This document shows, one piece after another, positions 36,056-48,286 of a stretch of DNA of 64,000 bases. This stretch comes from Homarus americanus (Eukaryota; Arthropoda; Malacostraca; Decapoda; Nephropidae), in assembly GCF_018991925.1 (NCBI RefSeq), contig NW_024735554.1, forward strand, positions 3,365,670-3,429,669, written 5' to 3'. The notes beneath the pieces were generated by a model that worked only from the letters and a program-made list of their open reading frames with translations, did no database searches and had not been told where the DNA came from. Made by a program: the position numbers and the translations under genes. How positions within the stretch are numbered: position 1 is the stretch's first letter; every line of letters begins with the position of its first letter.

Positions 36056-36204
36056 AGTATTGTGTGTCCAGTGAGTATTGGAGTTTTTTGTCCTCTCAAT
36101 TTTAAAGTGCACATGGGACGCCCACCAGCTAAATAAAACTTCCTAAGATAACCTCGTACTAGTGGATGTGTTCGGTCAGTGTATAGGTAAGCTGTGGATT
36201 GATG

Positions 36205-36317
36205 GAGTGGGCGTAGGGGGTGGGCTGGGGTGAGTGGGCCGGGGAGGGTGGGCTGGGGTGAGGTGGGCTGGGGAGGGGGGTGGGCTGGGGTGGTGGGGTG
36301 GGTGGGTGGGCAGGTGT
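36205..36317. repeat. G-rich GGGTGGGCTGGGGTGAG repeats
   Basis: About six irregular G-rich units; capable of G-quadruplex formation on the plus strand. Confidence 0.8.
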
Positions 36318-36664
36318 GGCCGTTGAGGTATAATCCAGTGGACGTTGGGCGGCTTAGCGCGTATACTAAACGCCAGAGTTACATCCAACAAACTGGTTCT
36401 GCTTTCAGGTGATGCTCCAGGCATCATCCGTAGTCAAGTCTCGTTCCCATTGTCCAGAGTAACAATGCTTTGGAAACTGTTGGCTTTCTAATACCCAGAT
36501 TCTTCCTTGGTCCGGAGGTAGAAACAACGTGTCTGTCATCCCGTTTTCTTTCTGTAGGTCAACTAGTGTAAAAGTCACGTTTCTATAAAAAAAATTATAT
36601 TAATCGAAAGTCAATCCATGAAATTTTCTGCCTTTGTCTATCCATATTTATATTCTTGTAATGG

Positions 36665-36719
<55 letters not shown>

Positions 36720-36884
36720 AATAATACATTGCAAGGATGAAGGCTACAGTCAGAACTGGTTTTAGTCTCACAGATACACTAAAATGACCTGAACAGAAAT
36801 ATACCTGTGTAATGTTTACATACCTGGAGCCAGTTAATGGTCGTTGGTGGGACAGGTAAAGAGTCACCACCAGTACATACCTGT
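36318..36884. other. Unique sequence with (CA)n
   Basis: (CA)n at about 36667-36716. Nothing else recognised. Confidence 0.5.
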
Positions 36885-37692
36885 ACCACCTTCCCTCGCC
36901 CCACTCTTGTACCACTCGCCCCACTCTTGTACCCTCGCCCCACTCTGTACCACTCCCCCACTCTGTACCACTCACTCTTGTACCACTCTTGTACCACTCG
37001 CCCCACTCTGTACCACTCGCCCCACACCCTCGCCCCCACTCTGCCACTCCCCCCACTACCACTCGCCCCACTCTTGTACCACTCCCCACTCTTGTACCAC
37101 TCGCCCCTCTGTACCACTCCCCCACTCTTACCCTCACTCTTGTACCCTCCCCCCACTCTGCCCCACTCTGTACCACTCGCCCCTCTTGTACCCTCGCCCC
37201 ACTCTTGTACCACTCCCCCACTCTTGTACCACTCCCCCACTCTTGTACCACTCCCCCCCCTCTTGTACCCTCCCCCCACTCTTGTACCACTCCCCCACTC
37301 TTGTACCACTCGTACCACTCTTGTACCCTCGCCCCTCTGTACCCTCCCCCCACTCTTGTACCAACCACTCCCCACACCCTCACTCACCACTCACACCACC
37401 ACTCGCCCCACTGTACACCTCGTGTACCCTCCCCCACTCTTGTACCACTCCCCCCACTCTTGTACCACTCCCCCACTGTACCACTCGCCCCACTCTGTAC
37501 CACTCACCCAACTCTGTACCCCTGCCCCACTCTTGTACTCACTCTTGTACCACTCACTGCCCCACTCACCTCGCCCCACTCTGTACCACTCGCCCCACTG
37601 TACCCACTCCCCCAGTCTTGCACCACTCGCCCCACTCTTGTACCACTCCCCCACTCTTGTACTACTCGCCCCACTCTGTACCACTCCCCCCA
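36885..37692. repeat. 20-bp minisatellite (CCCCACTCTTGTACCACTCG)
   Basis: About 40 copies with many 1-8-bp indels. Thr/Pro/Leu/His-rich frames of up to 317 codons on the plus strand and Gly/Val/Tyr/Trp-rich frames on the minus strand are artefacts. Confidence 0.96.
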
Positions 37693-37872
37693 GTCGCATA
37701 TAATCATAAACATATAACTCATATACCCGGGATTATTTTTTTCAAGTACAGCCCGTCGAAGATAATCACAGTGAAATTACCTGGATTTAAGAGTTAATTA
37801 TTCAGTTAATGATGTTCAATTATTGTAACTAAACCACAGTTAATTTAATATAATTTTATGTGATTTTATTTT

Positions 37873-37903
<31 letters not shown>

Positions 37904-37982
37904 TTTGTTATTATTTTTTTTAAGAACTTGAACACTGGAAGCCATAATGTGTGTGTGTGGTGATATATTGATTATTAAAAGT
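37693..37982. other. AT-rich with (TTTA)n
   Basis: (TTTA)n at about 37870-37902. No gene recognised. Confidence 0.6.
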
Positions 37983-38118
37983 TAGGTCAGGGTAGGTTGG
38001 GTTAGGTTAGGATAGGCTAGGTTAGGTTAGGTGAGGTTAGGATTGGTTAGGCTAGGTTTCGTTAGGCGAGGTTAGGATAGGTTAGGTTAGGGTAGGTGAG
38101 GTGAGGTTAGGTTAAGTT
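37983..38118. repeat. Degenerate TTAGG/TTAGG-like tract
   Basis: About 25 units of (G)GTTAGG with AGGATAGG, AGGCTAGG and AGGTGAGG variants. This is the longest telomere-like tract in the window, but strongly diverged. Confidence 0.85.
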
Positions 38119-38307
38119 ATTGAAGCCATGCCACAGACCCTTCTTTAAATTTACATAAGATAAAGTAGACAAAATAATGATATAACTTGTGACTATACTG
38201 ACCCAAATTAATGCTCGTGTGGGAGTCCTGTGGTCTCTCATATCCTGAAGGACCTAATTATTTTCTGAATGTAACTGATTTTTTTGTCCTGTGGCGCTGA
38301 ATCTTCC

Positions 38308-39856
38308 CCAGCACCATCCTCCCCCTCCCCCAGCACCACCTTCCCCTCCCCCAGCACAACCTCCACCACCACCACCCTCCTCCCCAGCACCACCACCACC
38401 CCCTCCCCCTCCCCCAGCACCACCCTCCCCAGCACCACCCCTCCCCAGCACCACCCTCCCCACCACCACCCCTCCCCCACCACCACCCTCCCCACCACCC
38501 TCCCCCCAGCACCACCCTCCCCAGCACCAGCACCACCCTCCCCCAGCACCACCCTCCCCCAGCACCACCCTCCCCAGCACCACCCTCCCCCAGCACCACC
38601 CCACCTCCCCCAGCACCACCTCCCCACCACCACCTCCCCAGCACCACCCTCCCCAGCACCACCCTCCCCCAGCACCACCCTCCCCCTCCCACCACCACCA
38701 CCCCCTCCCTCCCCCAGCACCACCCCTCCCCCCCCCCCACCCTCCCCACCACCCCCCCACCCACCTCCCCACCTCCTCCCCAGCACCACCCCTCCCCCAG
38801 CACACCCCTCCCCAGCACCAGCACCACCCTCCCCCCACCACCTCCCCAGCACCTCCACCCTCCCCCCACCCCCCCAGCACCACCCTCCCCCAGCACCACC
38901 CTCCCCCAGCACCACCCTCCCCAGCAGCACCACCCCCCCAGCACCACCCTCCCCCAGCACCACCTCCCCAGCACCACCTCCCCAGCACCACCCTCCCCAG
39001 CACCACCCTCCCCCAGCACCACCCTCCCCCAGCCTCCCCCAGCACCACCCTCCCCCACCACTCCCCCAGCACCACCCTCCCCAGCACCACCCTCCCCCCC
39101 ACCCTCCCCCACCACCACTCCCCCTCCACCACCCTCCCCCAGCACCACCCTCCCCAGCACCACCCTCCCCCAGCACCACCACCCCCAGCACCACCTCCCC
39201 AGCACCACCCTCCCCCAGCACCACCCTCCCCCACCACCACCTCCCCCCCACCACCTCCCCCCACCACCACCCTCCCCCCAGCACCACCCTCCCCCCAGCA
39301 CCACCCTCCCCCACCACCACCACCCTCCCCCCAGCACCACCCTCCCCCACCACCCTCCCCCAGCACCACCCTCCCCCACACCACCCCCCCCCCACCACCA
39401 CCTCCCCAGCACCACCCTCCCCAGCACCACCCTCCCCAGCACCACCTCCCCCAGCACCACCCTCCCCAGCACCACCCTCCCCACCACCACCCCCCACCCC
39501 ACCCCCCACCACCACCCTCCCCACACCCCCCCCAGCACCACCCTCCCCCCAGCACCACCCTCCCCAGCACCACCTCCCCCCAGCACCACCCTCCCCCACC
39601 ACCTCCCCACCCCACCACCACCCCTCCCCCCAGCACCACCCTCCCCCAGCCCCCAGCACCACCACACCCCACCCTCCCCCCACCACCACCCTCCCCCACC
39701 ACCACTCCCCTGCACACCACCCTCCCCACCACCACCCCCCAGCACCTCCCTCCCCACCACCACCCTCCCCCAGCACCACCCTCCCCCACCACCCCCCCAC
39801 CACCCACCTCCACCACCTCCCCTCCCCCACCACTCCCCCACCACCACCCTCTTCCC
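38308..39856. repeat. C-rich minisatellite (CCCCAGCACCACCCTC)
   Basis: About 1.55 kb of a 15-17-bp unit, CCCCAGCACCACCCTC with variants such as CACCACCACCC. The plus strand is almost entirely C, A and T with very few G, and the minus strand is correspondingly G-rich with GGGG-AGGG blocks. Six frames of 529-552 codons (Pro/His/Ser/Thr on plus, Gly/Trp/Val on minus) span the array; all are artefacts. Confidence 0.97.
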
Positions 39857-41095
39857 CCAAACATCATCAGAACAGGTATCATGGCTGACCGTTTATGACA
39901 AGATGGCAACACGATATAGACCTGTTAGTGTGGGGGCTGTTAATGGTTGTTAGACTATCTCTCCCATTAGGCTGTTGAGGCGAGTGAAGGTGATTATGAA
40001 TGAGGTTGTGATGTGTTTAGTGGACGGGAGGAGGGATGATCTAGACAGACGTGAAAGTTTGATAGACGTTAGAGTTTGACAGACGTGAGAATTAGACGGA
40101 TATAGACGCTATGTTGGGTTGAAGTTGAGTTAGACAGGTGGAGGTGACCAGCCGCACCACCTACCACAGGAGCTGAGGCTGAGAGCATCTCGTCTCATCG
40201 TGGGGTAGAAAAAGTGAGCATCAGTTATGTGATCACAGCGCCGCGGGCAATGAGCGAGGCAAACTTTCAACCTGCACAGTCACCACCCATTGTAGAGCCC
40301 GGGGCGGAATAGTGCTACCCTCCTCCCTCTTGCTAAGGTTCATTCACAGTGATGCAGGTACGGGGTTCCCAAACTTCCAAGAAATGCCCCTTTCACCGCC
40401 CTCTGTGTATAGCATTGTCTTGGGTGATAATTTTTTTTTTTTTTTTGGTCTCGGTGAGTGTCCAGCCTCCGAGGGTTTGTTGTCCTCCGCCTCTGTCCAC
40501 GGCGAGAAAAAATACCTAAAGACACATTTTTGTACATACCTCCAGTGATGAGGTTTATTAGCTGGACTCATTGGCATCCACCTGTTGCTATTATGGGTGT
40601 AGTGGCCAGCCGCCCGCCTTGTTGTACTGCAGCTCACTAACTCTGGAACATTTGGTAGAAAGAGTAGAGTAAGTACCATGATGCTTGAGAGAGAGAGAGA
40701 GAGAGAGAGGTGTGTGCGTTAGGTCACTATAGAACACCAGGCTTAAGGTGGTGGTCTGAGGTCATACTAGCATTGTTACCTCGGGCAGGACACATCGCAC
40801 GTATGGGGTTGTAGGCGATGGTGGTCATTATCTAGGAAGAAAATGATACACAACTCGGAATTATATTTATGATTTCCGAATTATACCAAAAGATAATCTA
40901 TATCCCATCGTGTCTGTCGAGATCCAAGTTTTACAGAATTCCGAGATATTGAAGTCCGAACTGTCGAGGTTATACTGTGGTTCTGCTCGGACACATAACT
41001 TTTTTCTTCCGAGTTTAGAGTCACATTAGTTTAAGTAAGCCATTGTTGGGAACGACTGTATAGAGGACAGTTAATAATGAAAAAATACTTAGGTA

Positions 41096-41098
<3 letters not shown>
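39857..41098. other. Unrecognised sequence
   Basis: A GGGGTTCCCAAACTT motif near 40363 resembles a hAT terminus, but I found no partner end. Poly-T at 40432-40446 and (AG)n at 40686-40710. No gene recognised. Confidence 0.4.
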
Positions 41099-41126
<28 letters not shown>

Positions 41127-41140
41127 TGTATGTATGTATA
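41099..41140. repeat. (ATGT)n microsatellite
   Basis: About ten ATGT repeats. Confidence 0.97.
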
Positions 41141-41219
41141 AGTGTTTGATCTCAAGTTGATGTATATGTGTGAAAAATTATAAAGAAATGTGTACTTGGG
41201 TTCACACAAAGGAGTGTTA

Positions 41220-41738
41220 GTTACAGGACTAGCGAGGTCATCCTAAAACTATATCTTGCGCTTGTGAGACCACGCCTGGATTATGCAGTTCAGTTCTGGT
41301 CACCGTATTACAGAATGGATATAGAATCCTTGGAAAGAATTCAGAGAAGAATGACAAGACTAATCCCGGGCATTAGGAACCTTGAGTACAGAGACAGGTT
41401 AAAGCATCTTAATTTGCACTCCCTCGAGAGACGTAGAGTGAAGGGCGATATGATATAACAAAGGTACTCAAACTATCCAACCAGGAGCGAACTCGTAACA
41501 ATGGTTTTAAATTAGACAAATTTAGATTTAGGCGCGAAATAGGTAAACATTGGTTTGGAAATAGAGTAGTGGATGAGTGGAACAAGTTACCAAATATCAT
41601 CATTAACTCCAATACGCTGGATAGCTTCATACATACTGTAGGTTGGATGGATATATGAGCGATAGGGGTTGGGTGTAAACGGGACTGCCCAGTATGGCCC
41701 GTTGCAGCTTCCTCCATTCTTATGTTCTCATGTTCTTA
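41220..41738 (+). mobile_element. CR1-like LINE 3' end
   Basis: 5'-truncated LINE with the C-terminus of the RT protein, a short 3' UTR and a tail TTCTTATGTTCTCATGTTCT. TTCTTATG-type tails and a GGCCCGTTGCAG..CCTCCATTC 3' UTR are familiar from CR1/L2-like LINEs of crustaceans (family knowledge, from memory). Coding is in the next entry. Confidence 0.8.
41225..41658 (+). pseudogene. CR1-like LINE RT C-terminus, frameshifted
   Basis: Frame 1 (41225-41458) reads RTSEVILKLYLALVRPRLDY, AVQFWSPYYRMDIESLERIQ, RRMTRLIPGIRN and ends at a TAA after KGDMI. Frame 2 (to TGA at 41656) continues ITKVLKLSNQERTRNNGFKL, GNRVVDEWNKLPN and LDSFIHT. LVRP.LDY..QFWSPYY...I..LE..QRR..R.IPG and N.F..RVV..WN.LP are conserved C-terminal blocks of CR1/L2-type LINEs. 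A frameshift near 41455 and loss of the linker between the halves make it non-functional. Confidence 0.8.
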
Positions 41739-42324
41739 ACTTTGTACACTAGAGCGTCTAGTGAAGATATACAGTTTAACGTTATACTTCAGGATACAGG
41801 ATTTAAAGAACCATATTTAAGTCTTACTCGAGTGGGTACAGAAGCTTAAGGCAATAATTAATGGGGGTTTGATAGTGACTTGGTTGTATAATGTGCCGGC
41901 AAACAACTCACTCACCGTCTGTGTTGTGGCCCCAGACAAATCCCATTGTATTCAGTACTTCAAATTTGCATGTAATCATCGCCTCTTGTTAACTCTCTCT
42001 GCTGAACGCTGGCTGGGTGCAGGTGGATTATTCCTTAAGACGTGAATCTCATTGCGGATCGCTTAGTAGTGGATAAGACAGGACAGCATCACTTAAGAGG
42101 TGAAGCCGCTGTTTGGCCATGATACTGTGTTATGTTCTAAAGATTCTTGAGGTTGACGCACTGGGTTATTGGTGTACCAGAAGACAGGTCTATTTGGTGT
42201 GTTTTATCTGGACTAACTCACTACAGGATCCGTTATTGCCGAATACATATTTGGTGCAGAGGTAAAATTGTATATTTTATGGAGTTTATTTTCTTTGTTT
42301 GTTACAGGTGTATGTGTAGGTATG

Positions 42325-42364
<40 letters not shown>

Positions 42365-43185
42365 TTACATGCATATACATGTGAATAAATTTATTTAGAC
42401 GTATACTGTATGCACTGTATATACGATGGGCTTATGTATATGCAAATATATATGTGCTGGAGCAGGTGTATTGAAACAGGTTTGTTAGTGCAAGTGTGTT
42501 AGTACAGGTGTGTTAGTGCAAGTGTGTTGGAACAGGTTAGTTAACATGATAGCATTCCTAAACACGTGATGGTACAATAAAGGGTTGGCAAATATAACAC
42601 CAGTAACATTGGGAACCTGGATGCTAATCGATTTGTAGATCATGTTCCTGGGTAATGGTTAGCCAGTGCAGTTGGCGAGTTGTCCGGTCTTCTGGGACTA
42701 TTCCTTGACACTGGATCATGCAACTCGTTAACTCAGGGTGTGGTTGTTGTGTTGGCGACAGCTTCTACACCTTAAACAACTTCACACCTGGGTGGTTTAA
42801 GTGCCGGCCATACTCTAACTAGAGTGGCGACCATTATTACTAACAATATGTCAACCTTCCCACGAGTCACCACTAACAATGTGTTATACCGGTAACTAAC
42901 AATATGGTGGCTCTAACAATGTGTGACTAGACAGTAACAATGTGACGGGACTAACCAACAACCATTCAGGCAAATATAAATGAGAGACAGAAGATTCCGT
43001 CTCATTGACTGTCTGTCTGTCAACGACCCAAGAGTTTTTTCGAGACTAAACTCAAGTATAAAAATGTTAATATCGGTACCAATTTGCAAAGGAAAAATAA
43101 CAATGTAAAAGACTTGAGAGAGATTGAGAGAAAGGGGATAGAAAAAGAGAGAGAGAGAAAGAGAGAGAGTTGAATGAACGAGTGG
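41739..43185. other. Unique sequence with (GT)n and a short 17-bp repeat
   Basis: (GT)n at about 42325-42362 and four CAGGTGTGTTAGTGCAAG-type units at 42463-42540. CTAACAATGTG recurs loosely at 42835-42950. No gene recognised. Confidence 0.5.
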
Positions 43186-43186
43186 T

Positions 43187-43236
<50 letters not shown>

Positions 43237-43385
43237 TCATTGATTCAAAGTTGGTGGACCAGTCGTGTGTGTGTGTGTGTGTGGCGGAAGAGGAGGAGGA
43301 GGAAGAAGAGGAAGAGGAGAGGAAGCGGAGGAGGAGGAGGGAGAGGAGATGATGATGATAAGAGGGGAGGAGGAGGGGGGGGGGA
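43186..43385. repeat. Purine-rich: (AG)n, then GGAAGAGGA repeats
   Basis: (AG)n at 43189-43234, a short (GT)n, and a G/A-only stretch at about 43284-43385. Confidence 0.9.
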
Positions 43386-44277
43386 AGACCTTGTTGGTGC
43401 CCTCTTCAAAACAAGTAATGATGCCGTCAAGTGTGTGTGTGCGTGTGTGCGTGTGTCCTCCAAATCTTCATTCATGAGTCGTGTCGCTGTGGTTCATTGA
43501 TAGGATATCGTTGTATGTGTGTACTTGGCTTCGTTTACTCGTGTGTGTAGGGAGAAGCTATCATATTGTAGACTCTCTTAGGTGTATTGTGGTTGATTCA
43601 CATTCGTTGAAGCCTCATCTACATACATACATACAGTACATACATACATACATACATACATACATACATACATACATACTGGAGAAAAAGGCATCTTGTA
43701 TATAAAAATCAAATATAAAATAAAGGAAATCTTGGAAAATAATATAAGGAATTGTTAAGTATCTTTTTAAATATACTATAAGAAACAGCTTTTGGAGACA
43801 GTGTAGTGTATCAAGTGTCTGGGACAATAGTTGACAAATTCTACCATAAAACGAATGAGAAAATAAGAAAAACTGATAAATTAACTGAGAAAATGTGTTA
43901 CAGGGGGATAAGACTGTGGAAAGATGAGGATTTACAGCGTTATGGTTGAGGTGATGTTATTATACAGGAGCGGTGTTGATGCTGTGAAGGTTTATTAGAT
44001 TTGGTCAGGAAATTACAGGTTAAAAAATTTTCTTCGGGGTGCAAAACAAATAATAAAGTGAGAGAGAGAGAGAGAGAGAGAGAGTCTGTTATGGATGTAA
44101 TTAACACATAGTTTGTCAAGTTGAAGTACTATATAATGGTGTAATTTTTTATACACTAACATCAACCAGAGTCGCCTCATTATAGTCATCATTAAATTAT
44201 TATATATCACCTTTAACATCACCATCACCAATATCATCACTATCATCACCATCACCACCATAATTACCACCACTATC

Positions 44278-44313
<36 letters not shown>

Positions 44314-44525
44314 GCCGCTTTTACCAGATTCATTTTATGTTGGCTTACGACCTTTAATCACTTCGTTAATTACTTACTTACAGTACATTATTCTTTAAAA
44401 AAATACACTTAACCGTAATTCACTTTCTTGTAGGACATAATTCCTATTAAAGAAATAATTTGATCTTAGTTGGCAATTGTGAATCTATCAAATACTCTCG
44501 CACTTGGCAACACTTTTTCTTCTTA
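43386..44525. other. AT-rich sequence with microsatellites
   Basis: (CATA)n at 43621-43679, (AG)n at 44057-44084, ATCACC-rich 44215-44275 and (CA)n 44278-44313. No gene recognised. Confidence 0.6.
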
Positions 44526-44526
44526 A

Positions 44527-44603
44527 AATTCGAACGCAAAACTCGAACGCAAAAACTCAACGCAAAAACTCAACGCAAAACTCGAACGCAAAACTCGAAC
44601 GCG
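44527..44603. repeat. 14-bp tandem repeat (AACTCGAACGCAAA)
   Basis: Five to six copies, two with the variant AACTCAACGCAAAA. Confidence 0.9.
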
Positions 44604-44733
44604 TATTTGTTTTTATTTTGTCTATGTTTATTTACTTATCGTTCGGTGGCCACACGTCATTATCTATTCACCTCACACATCGTAGCCTCGCCCACGGTAA
44701 TCACCAGTTGTGTGAGTGTTGTGTTGTTTACAT

Positions 44734-44735
<2 letters not shown>

Positions 44736-44798
<63 letters not shown>

Positions 44799-44834
44799 TG
44801 TGTGTGTGTGTGTGAGTGTGTGTGTGTGTGTGTT
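44736..44834. repeat. Compound (AG)n(TG)n microsatellite
   Basis: (AG)n from about 44738 to 44795, switching directly to (TG)n to 44833. Confidence 0.97.
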
Positions 44835-45215
44835 TTACTGAATACTCACGTTCATTCGGTAATCGCTCGAGTAGGGTTGACGGTGCAGTGTATTTTGTGT
44901 GTATTACTGATGAATTTCTGCTGTATGGTAACTATTTACTGTCTATGTATGTATGTATGTATGTATGTATGTATGTCAGCAACACAACTCGAGAATAGTT
45001 TAAGATGTTAAAGTTTACAGGTGACACACACACACACGTTTTTGCCGTTGCGCTGAAATTATAATGCAAAAAAATTAATTACACAAGTTTGGGTAATAAA
45101 TTAAAATGCGTTGGTATTGACTCCTGTTTGTTATAACTGTTTAATAATGATAATAGTAATAATTCATTGTTATTGGTTTGTGTGTCAAGTTATTTTTATT
45201 ATGTCTGCAGTTGTC

Positions 45216-45280
<65 letters not shown>

Positions 45281-45367
45281 GTTATTGCGTTGTTATTAGT
45301 GTAAATGTTATATGTGCACCTTGAAGGAACTTGTTTTACTGTGTACTTAGTGGTGTAACTTGTTTTT

Positions 45368-45425
<58 letters not shown>

Positions 45426-45855
45426 CATCTCCTCTTCCTCGATCACATTCTCGCCACGTTTCCGTCTCGTCTTCAAAAATCGGATCTGGGTATCGGATTT
45501 CCCCGAAGGTCGGATGTAATCTGGCAAAATTAAACGCTTCCCAGACTCAATTTTCTCTCTATTTCTCCCTCTCATATTCCTCAAATCTTTCTTCTGTATT
45601 CCTTAATGGTTCTGTAATCCCACCATTTTATGTACTGTACTCGGCATCATTGTTACTTGTAGTTCCATGTAACTCAGGTAATTGGCTTAATGAGATCTTG
45701 GAGTCTTATCGAGGTGAGGAAGATTCGGGTCCTCTCAGTAACTCCTCCAACTGTATACATGGAGGAGTGACGGGTCCTGTATGGCGTGTGTCCCTCCTAC
45801 CTGGTGAAGATTCCAGCTCCACACACCTGCCTGCCACAGCTCAGACACCTTGTAT
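44835..45855. other. Unique sequence with (TATG)n, (GT)n and (CA)n
   Basis: (TATG)n at 44946-44977, (GT)n at 45216-45278 and (CA)n at 45371-45423. A frame through 45650-45857 has mixed protein-like composition but no motif and runs straight into (CT)n. Confidence 0.5.

Positions 45856-45857
<2 letters not shown>

Positions 45858-45948
<91 letters not shown>
45858..45948. repeat. (CT)n microsatellite
   Basis: About 43 CT repeats. Confidence 0.98.
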
Positions 45949-45952
<4 letters not shown>

Positions 45953-46954
45953 AGGTCAGGTAAGCCTGGTACTGGAGGAGTCAGTGTGTGGCTGTTAACT
46001 GGAGGGTTGTGTCGCTGCTGTTTTCCCTCTCCTGTGCTGCTGAACTTGAGCCCTATACACCATCTTACAGCCCTCTTTAAATATCAAGTCTTTCACTATC
46101 TAAAACACGATTTTTTTTGCCCTTACAGTACTAGACTTGATGAGGAGACCTGTTCGTGACATGTCTTGCAGTCTCCGGCGTCACGAGTCTTAACTACACT
46201 ATGTTATATTCATCAGATGTTTCTGTACGTGACTGACTGACTGACTGACTGACTGACTGACTGACTGACTGACTGACTGATTCCTTATATCACTTCAGTA
46301 TATCTCTGGACTCTTCTGTCACCTGGATAACTCATAAACTCACACTGTTTTCATGGACTTCGATGTGTGAGGATATAGAGTCGTGTTGGGTCGAGTGTTT
46401 CCTCACATGACTGACAGCTGGAGGAGAAACACAAACATGACAACACACACACACCTGTAGATCCTTGTGTTACATCGTCCACCATCACCTTGCTGACCTT
46501 AACATACCTCAGCAACACTCACGCACCAACACGGATTATAATCAAAACATCACGATATACCTACAGTGACTACATAAACATGAAGCAATACTCGTACAGG
46601 CCGCAGCACACCACACGCCTCCACTCTGGGTGACACAAAATACTAACTGTAGAATATAGATCCACGGCCCCAAACACGAAGCATCATCCGTATATCCACA
46701 TTTTACGATACAATATGGAGCCTCTCTCTACTGACAAGGGTGAGGGTTGTCTCTTGTCGTTAATGGTTCTCTGGTGGCCCTCAGTTGGCACTCTACCCCT
46801 CCCAAGTCCCTTACAGGCGGCCGCCACATTACAGGTAACTCGGGACGCGTCCTCCCGCCGCCAGAGCTCACAGTAGGTGGTCGGCGTTAATTATTCCCTG
46901 AGATAATAGTGGGGTGGGAGGGAGGGGACGTGGGGTGGGAGGAAGGGGACGTGG
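45949..46954. other. Unrecognised sequence with (GACT)n
   Basis: (GACT)n at 46231-46281. Mixed composition elsewhere with no recognised gene. Confidence 0.5.
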
Positions 46955-48148
46955 GTGGGTAGGATTGATTTTGCCGCTTACAGCGGCTAGTTTATTGTGC
47001 ACCCCATACTCATCCTGTGAGCGGTAGTGCAAAAGGATTACAGAGTAGAGTTTACAACGGGTCATAATAATTAACCCCCGTGGTCAGGATATTATGGCAC
47101 TGAATTTTACACAGTATTTCAATTACGTTATTTGTTTAGTTCTATACATAAAAGATAACTTATTCACAAATGTGTGAGTACAGGCGTGTGAGGCAGTATG
47201 TCTGGCCTCACACTTTGTTATTCACATTTACGTGAGAAGTATTCAAGCACATTGTGTATTCGGTTCTATACATGAGAATTGATATAGTTACTAAGTGCAA
47301 AAAAGTGGATACAATCTTAATATGTCGGCTATCTTGCCATTAGAGATGAAGTGTTGTGCCATTTCACACACAGTGTGCTTGGACCTGTCCTTAAAAGGTT
47401 CTATCTTCACACAGTCGAGGACATAGTGTTCAAGTGTGTGGCCATATGTCTGTCCACACACTTTACATTTAGTCTTGTTCACATCTGCTTGAGGAACATA
47501 CTGCCAGAGGTACTTATATCCTAACCTTGATCTAGCGGTTACAACATCTTGTAATCTAGTGATCTTGTTACTTGCTCCATATACATGTTTCACTTGATAC
47601 ATCTCATCTTGGTAAACTATGGATCGACTAGTGCCTGTTTGCACTTGTCTACTTGCGTCAAACTCATCAATAAGTTCTTTCCTAATTACAGTTTTAAGGG
47701 TTCTTTTTGACAAACCCAAATTGTAGTCAACGGTGTCTTTGTTAGACGCGAGTTTGACGAGGGCATCAACTCTGTCATGTTTTATGAGGCCTATGTGAGA
47801 GGGGATCCACAACAGTTTGACCTTGACACCCCGGTCAACAAGGCACGCATATTTATGTCTGGCTTCAGAGACAAGAGCGTGACAACCTGAGTCGAGGGTG
47901 TCAAGGGCAAGTAGTGAGGATAGAGAGTCAGTGATGATGAGACTGTCAGTAACAGTGGTTTCAATGAATTTTATAGCTGTGAGTATGGCAACTAATTCAG
48001 TTTGTAGAGTGGATGCCCAGTTGTTAATTCTAACTCCTTTCTCAATTATATTACCGTCAGGTTGAGTCACAACAATAGCACTTCCAGCCCTCCCACAGGC
48101 GGTGTTAAGAGATCCATCAGTGTAGATGGTCTGTGTGATATTATCATC
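46955..48148 (-). mobile_element. 5'-truncated LINE abutting TTAGG repeats
   Basis: Minus-strand element: RNase H coding (48148 down to 47291), a 3' UTR of about 330 bp, then CAATAAACTAGCC and the hairpin GCCGCT-GTA-AGCGGC (46987-46973) and an AAAATCAA end. Its 5' edge stops exactly against three TTAGG copies (48149-48165 as CCTAA). Confidence 0.8.
47291..48148 (-). CDS. LINE ORF2 C-terminus: complete RNase H domain and CCHC motif
   Basis: An uninterrupted 285-residue frame that starts inside the element without an ATG. It contains YTDGSLNTACGRAGSAIVV (first catalytic Asp), TLQTELVAILTAIKFIE (Glu), LIITDSLSSLLALD (Asp), and WIPSHIGL followed by HDRVDALVKLAS (last Asp). These are the four acidic residues of RNase H1-type domains in LINEs. 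Near the C-terminus CKVCGQTYGHTLEHYVLDC forms the C-x2-C...H-x4-C knuckle. Intact reading suggests a recent insertion. The RT and endonuclease domains are absent. Confidence 0.85.
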   Translation of the reverse strand, partial: DDNITQTIYTDGSLNTACGRAGSAIVVTQPDGNIIEKGVRINNWASTLQTELVAILTAIKFIETTVTDSLIITDSLSSLLALDTLDSGCHALVSEARHKYACLVDRGVKVKLLWIPSHIGLIKHDRVDALVKLASNKDTVDYNLGLSKRTLKTVIRKELIDEFDASRQVQTGTSRSIVYQDEMYQVKHVYGASNKITRLQDVVTARSRLGYKYLWQYVPQADVNKTKCKVCGQTYGHTLEHYVLDCVKIEPFKDRSKHTVCEMAQHFISNGKIADILRLYPLFCT

Positions 48149-48165
48149 ACCTAACCTAACCTAAC
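48149..48165. repeat. Telomere-type (CCTAA)3
   Basis: Three CCTAA copies directly at the LINE 5' junction. Confidence 0.9.
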
Positions 48166-48286
48166 ATAATACACTGGCTTCGTAAGATAGAAAACTCTTA
48201 AAAATAATAAACAAAATATTAACCCCATTTCAGGTTCATTGTTGTAAATCATCTTATTACTTAATCATATTTATTTATAGTCCCTT

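Noticed and set aside
38238..39912. Six overlapping open frames of 529-552 codons
   Set aside because: All lie in the C-rich minisatellite, occur on both strands and consist only of residues dictated by the repeat.
40320..40680. hAT-like terminus GGGGTTCCCAAACTT
   Set aside because: No matching inverted end or target duplication found nearby.
47291..48148. Domesticated RNase H gene
   Set aside because: It has a LINE 3' UTR, tail and truncation point, and no start codon of its own, so a LINE fragment explains it fully.
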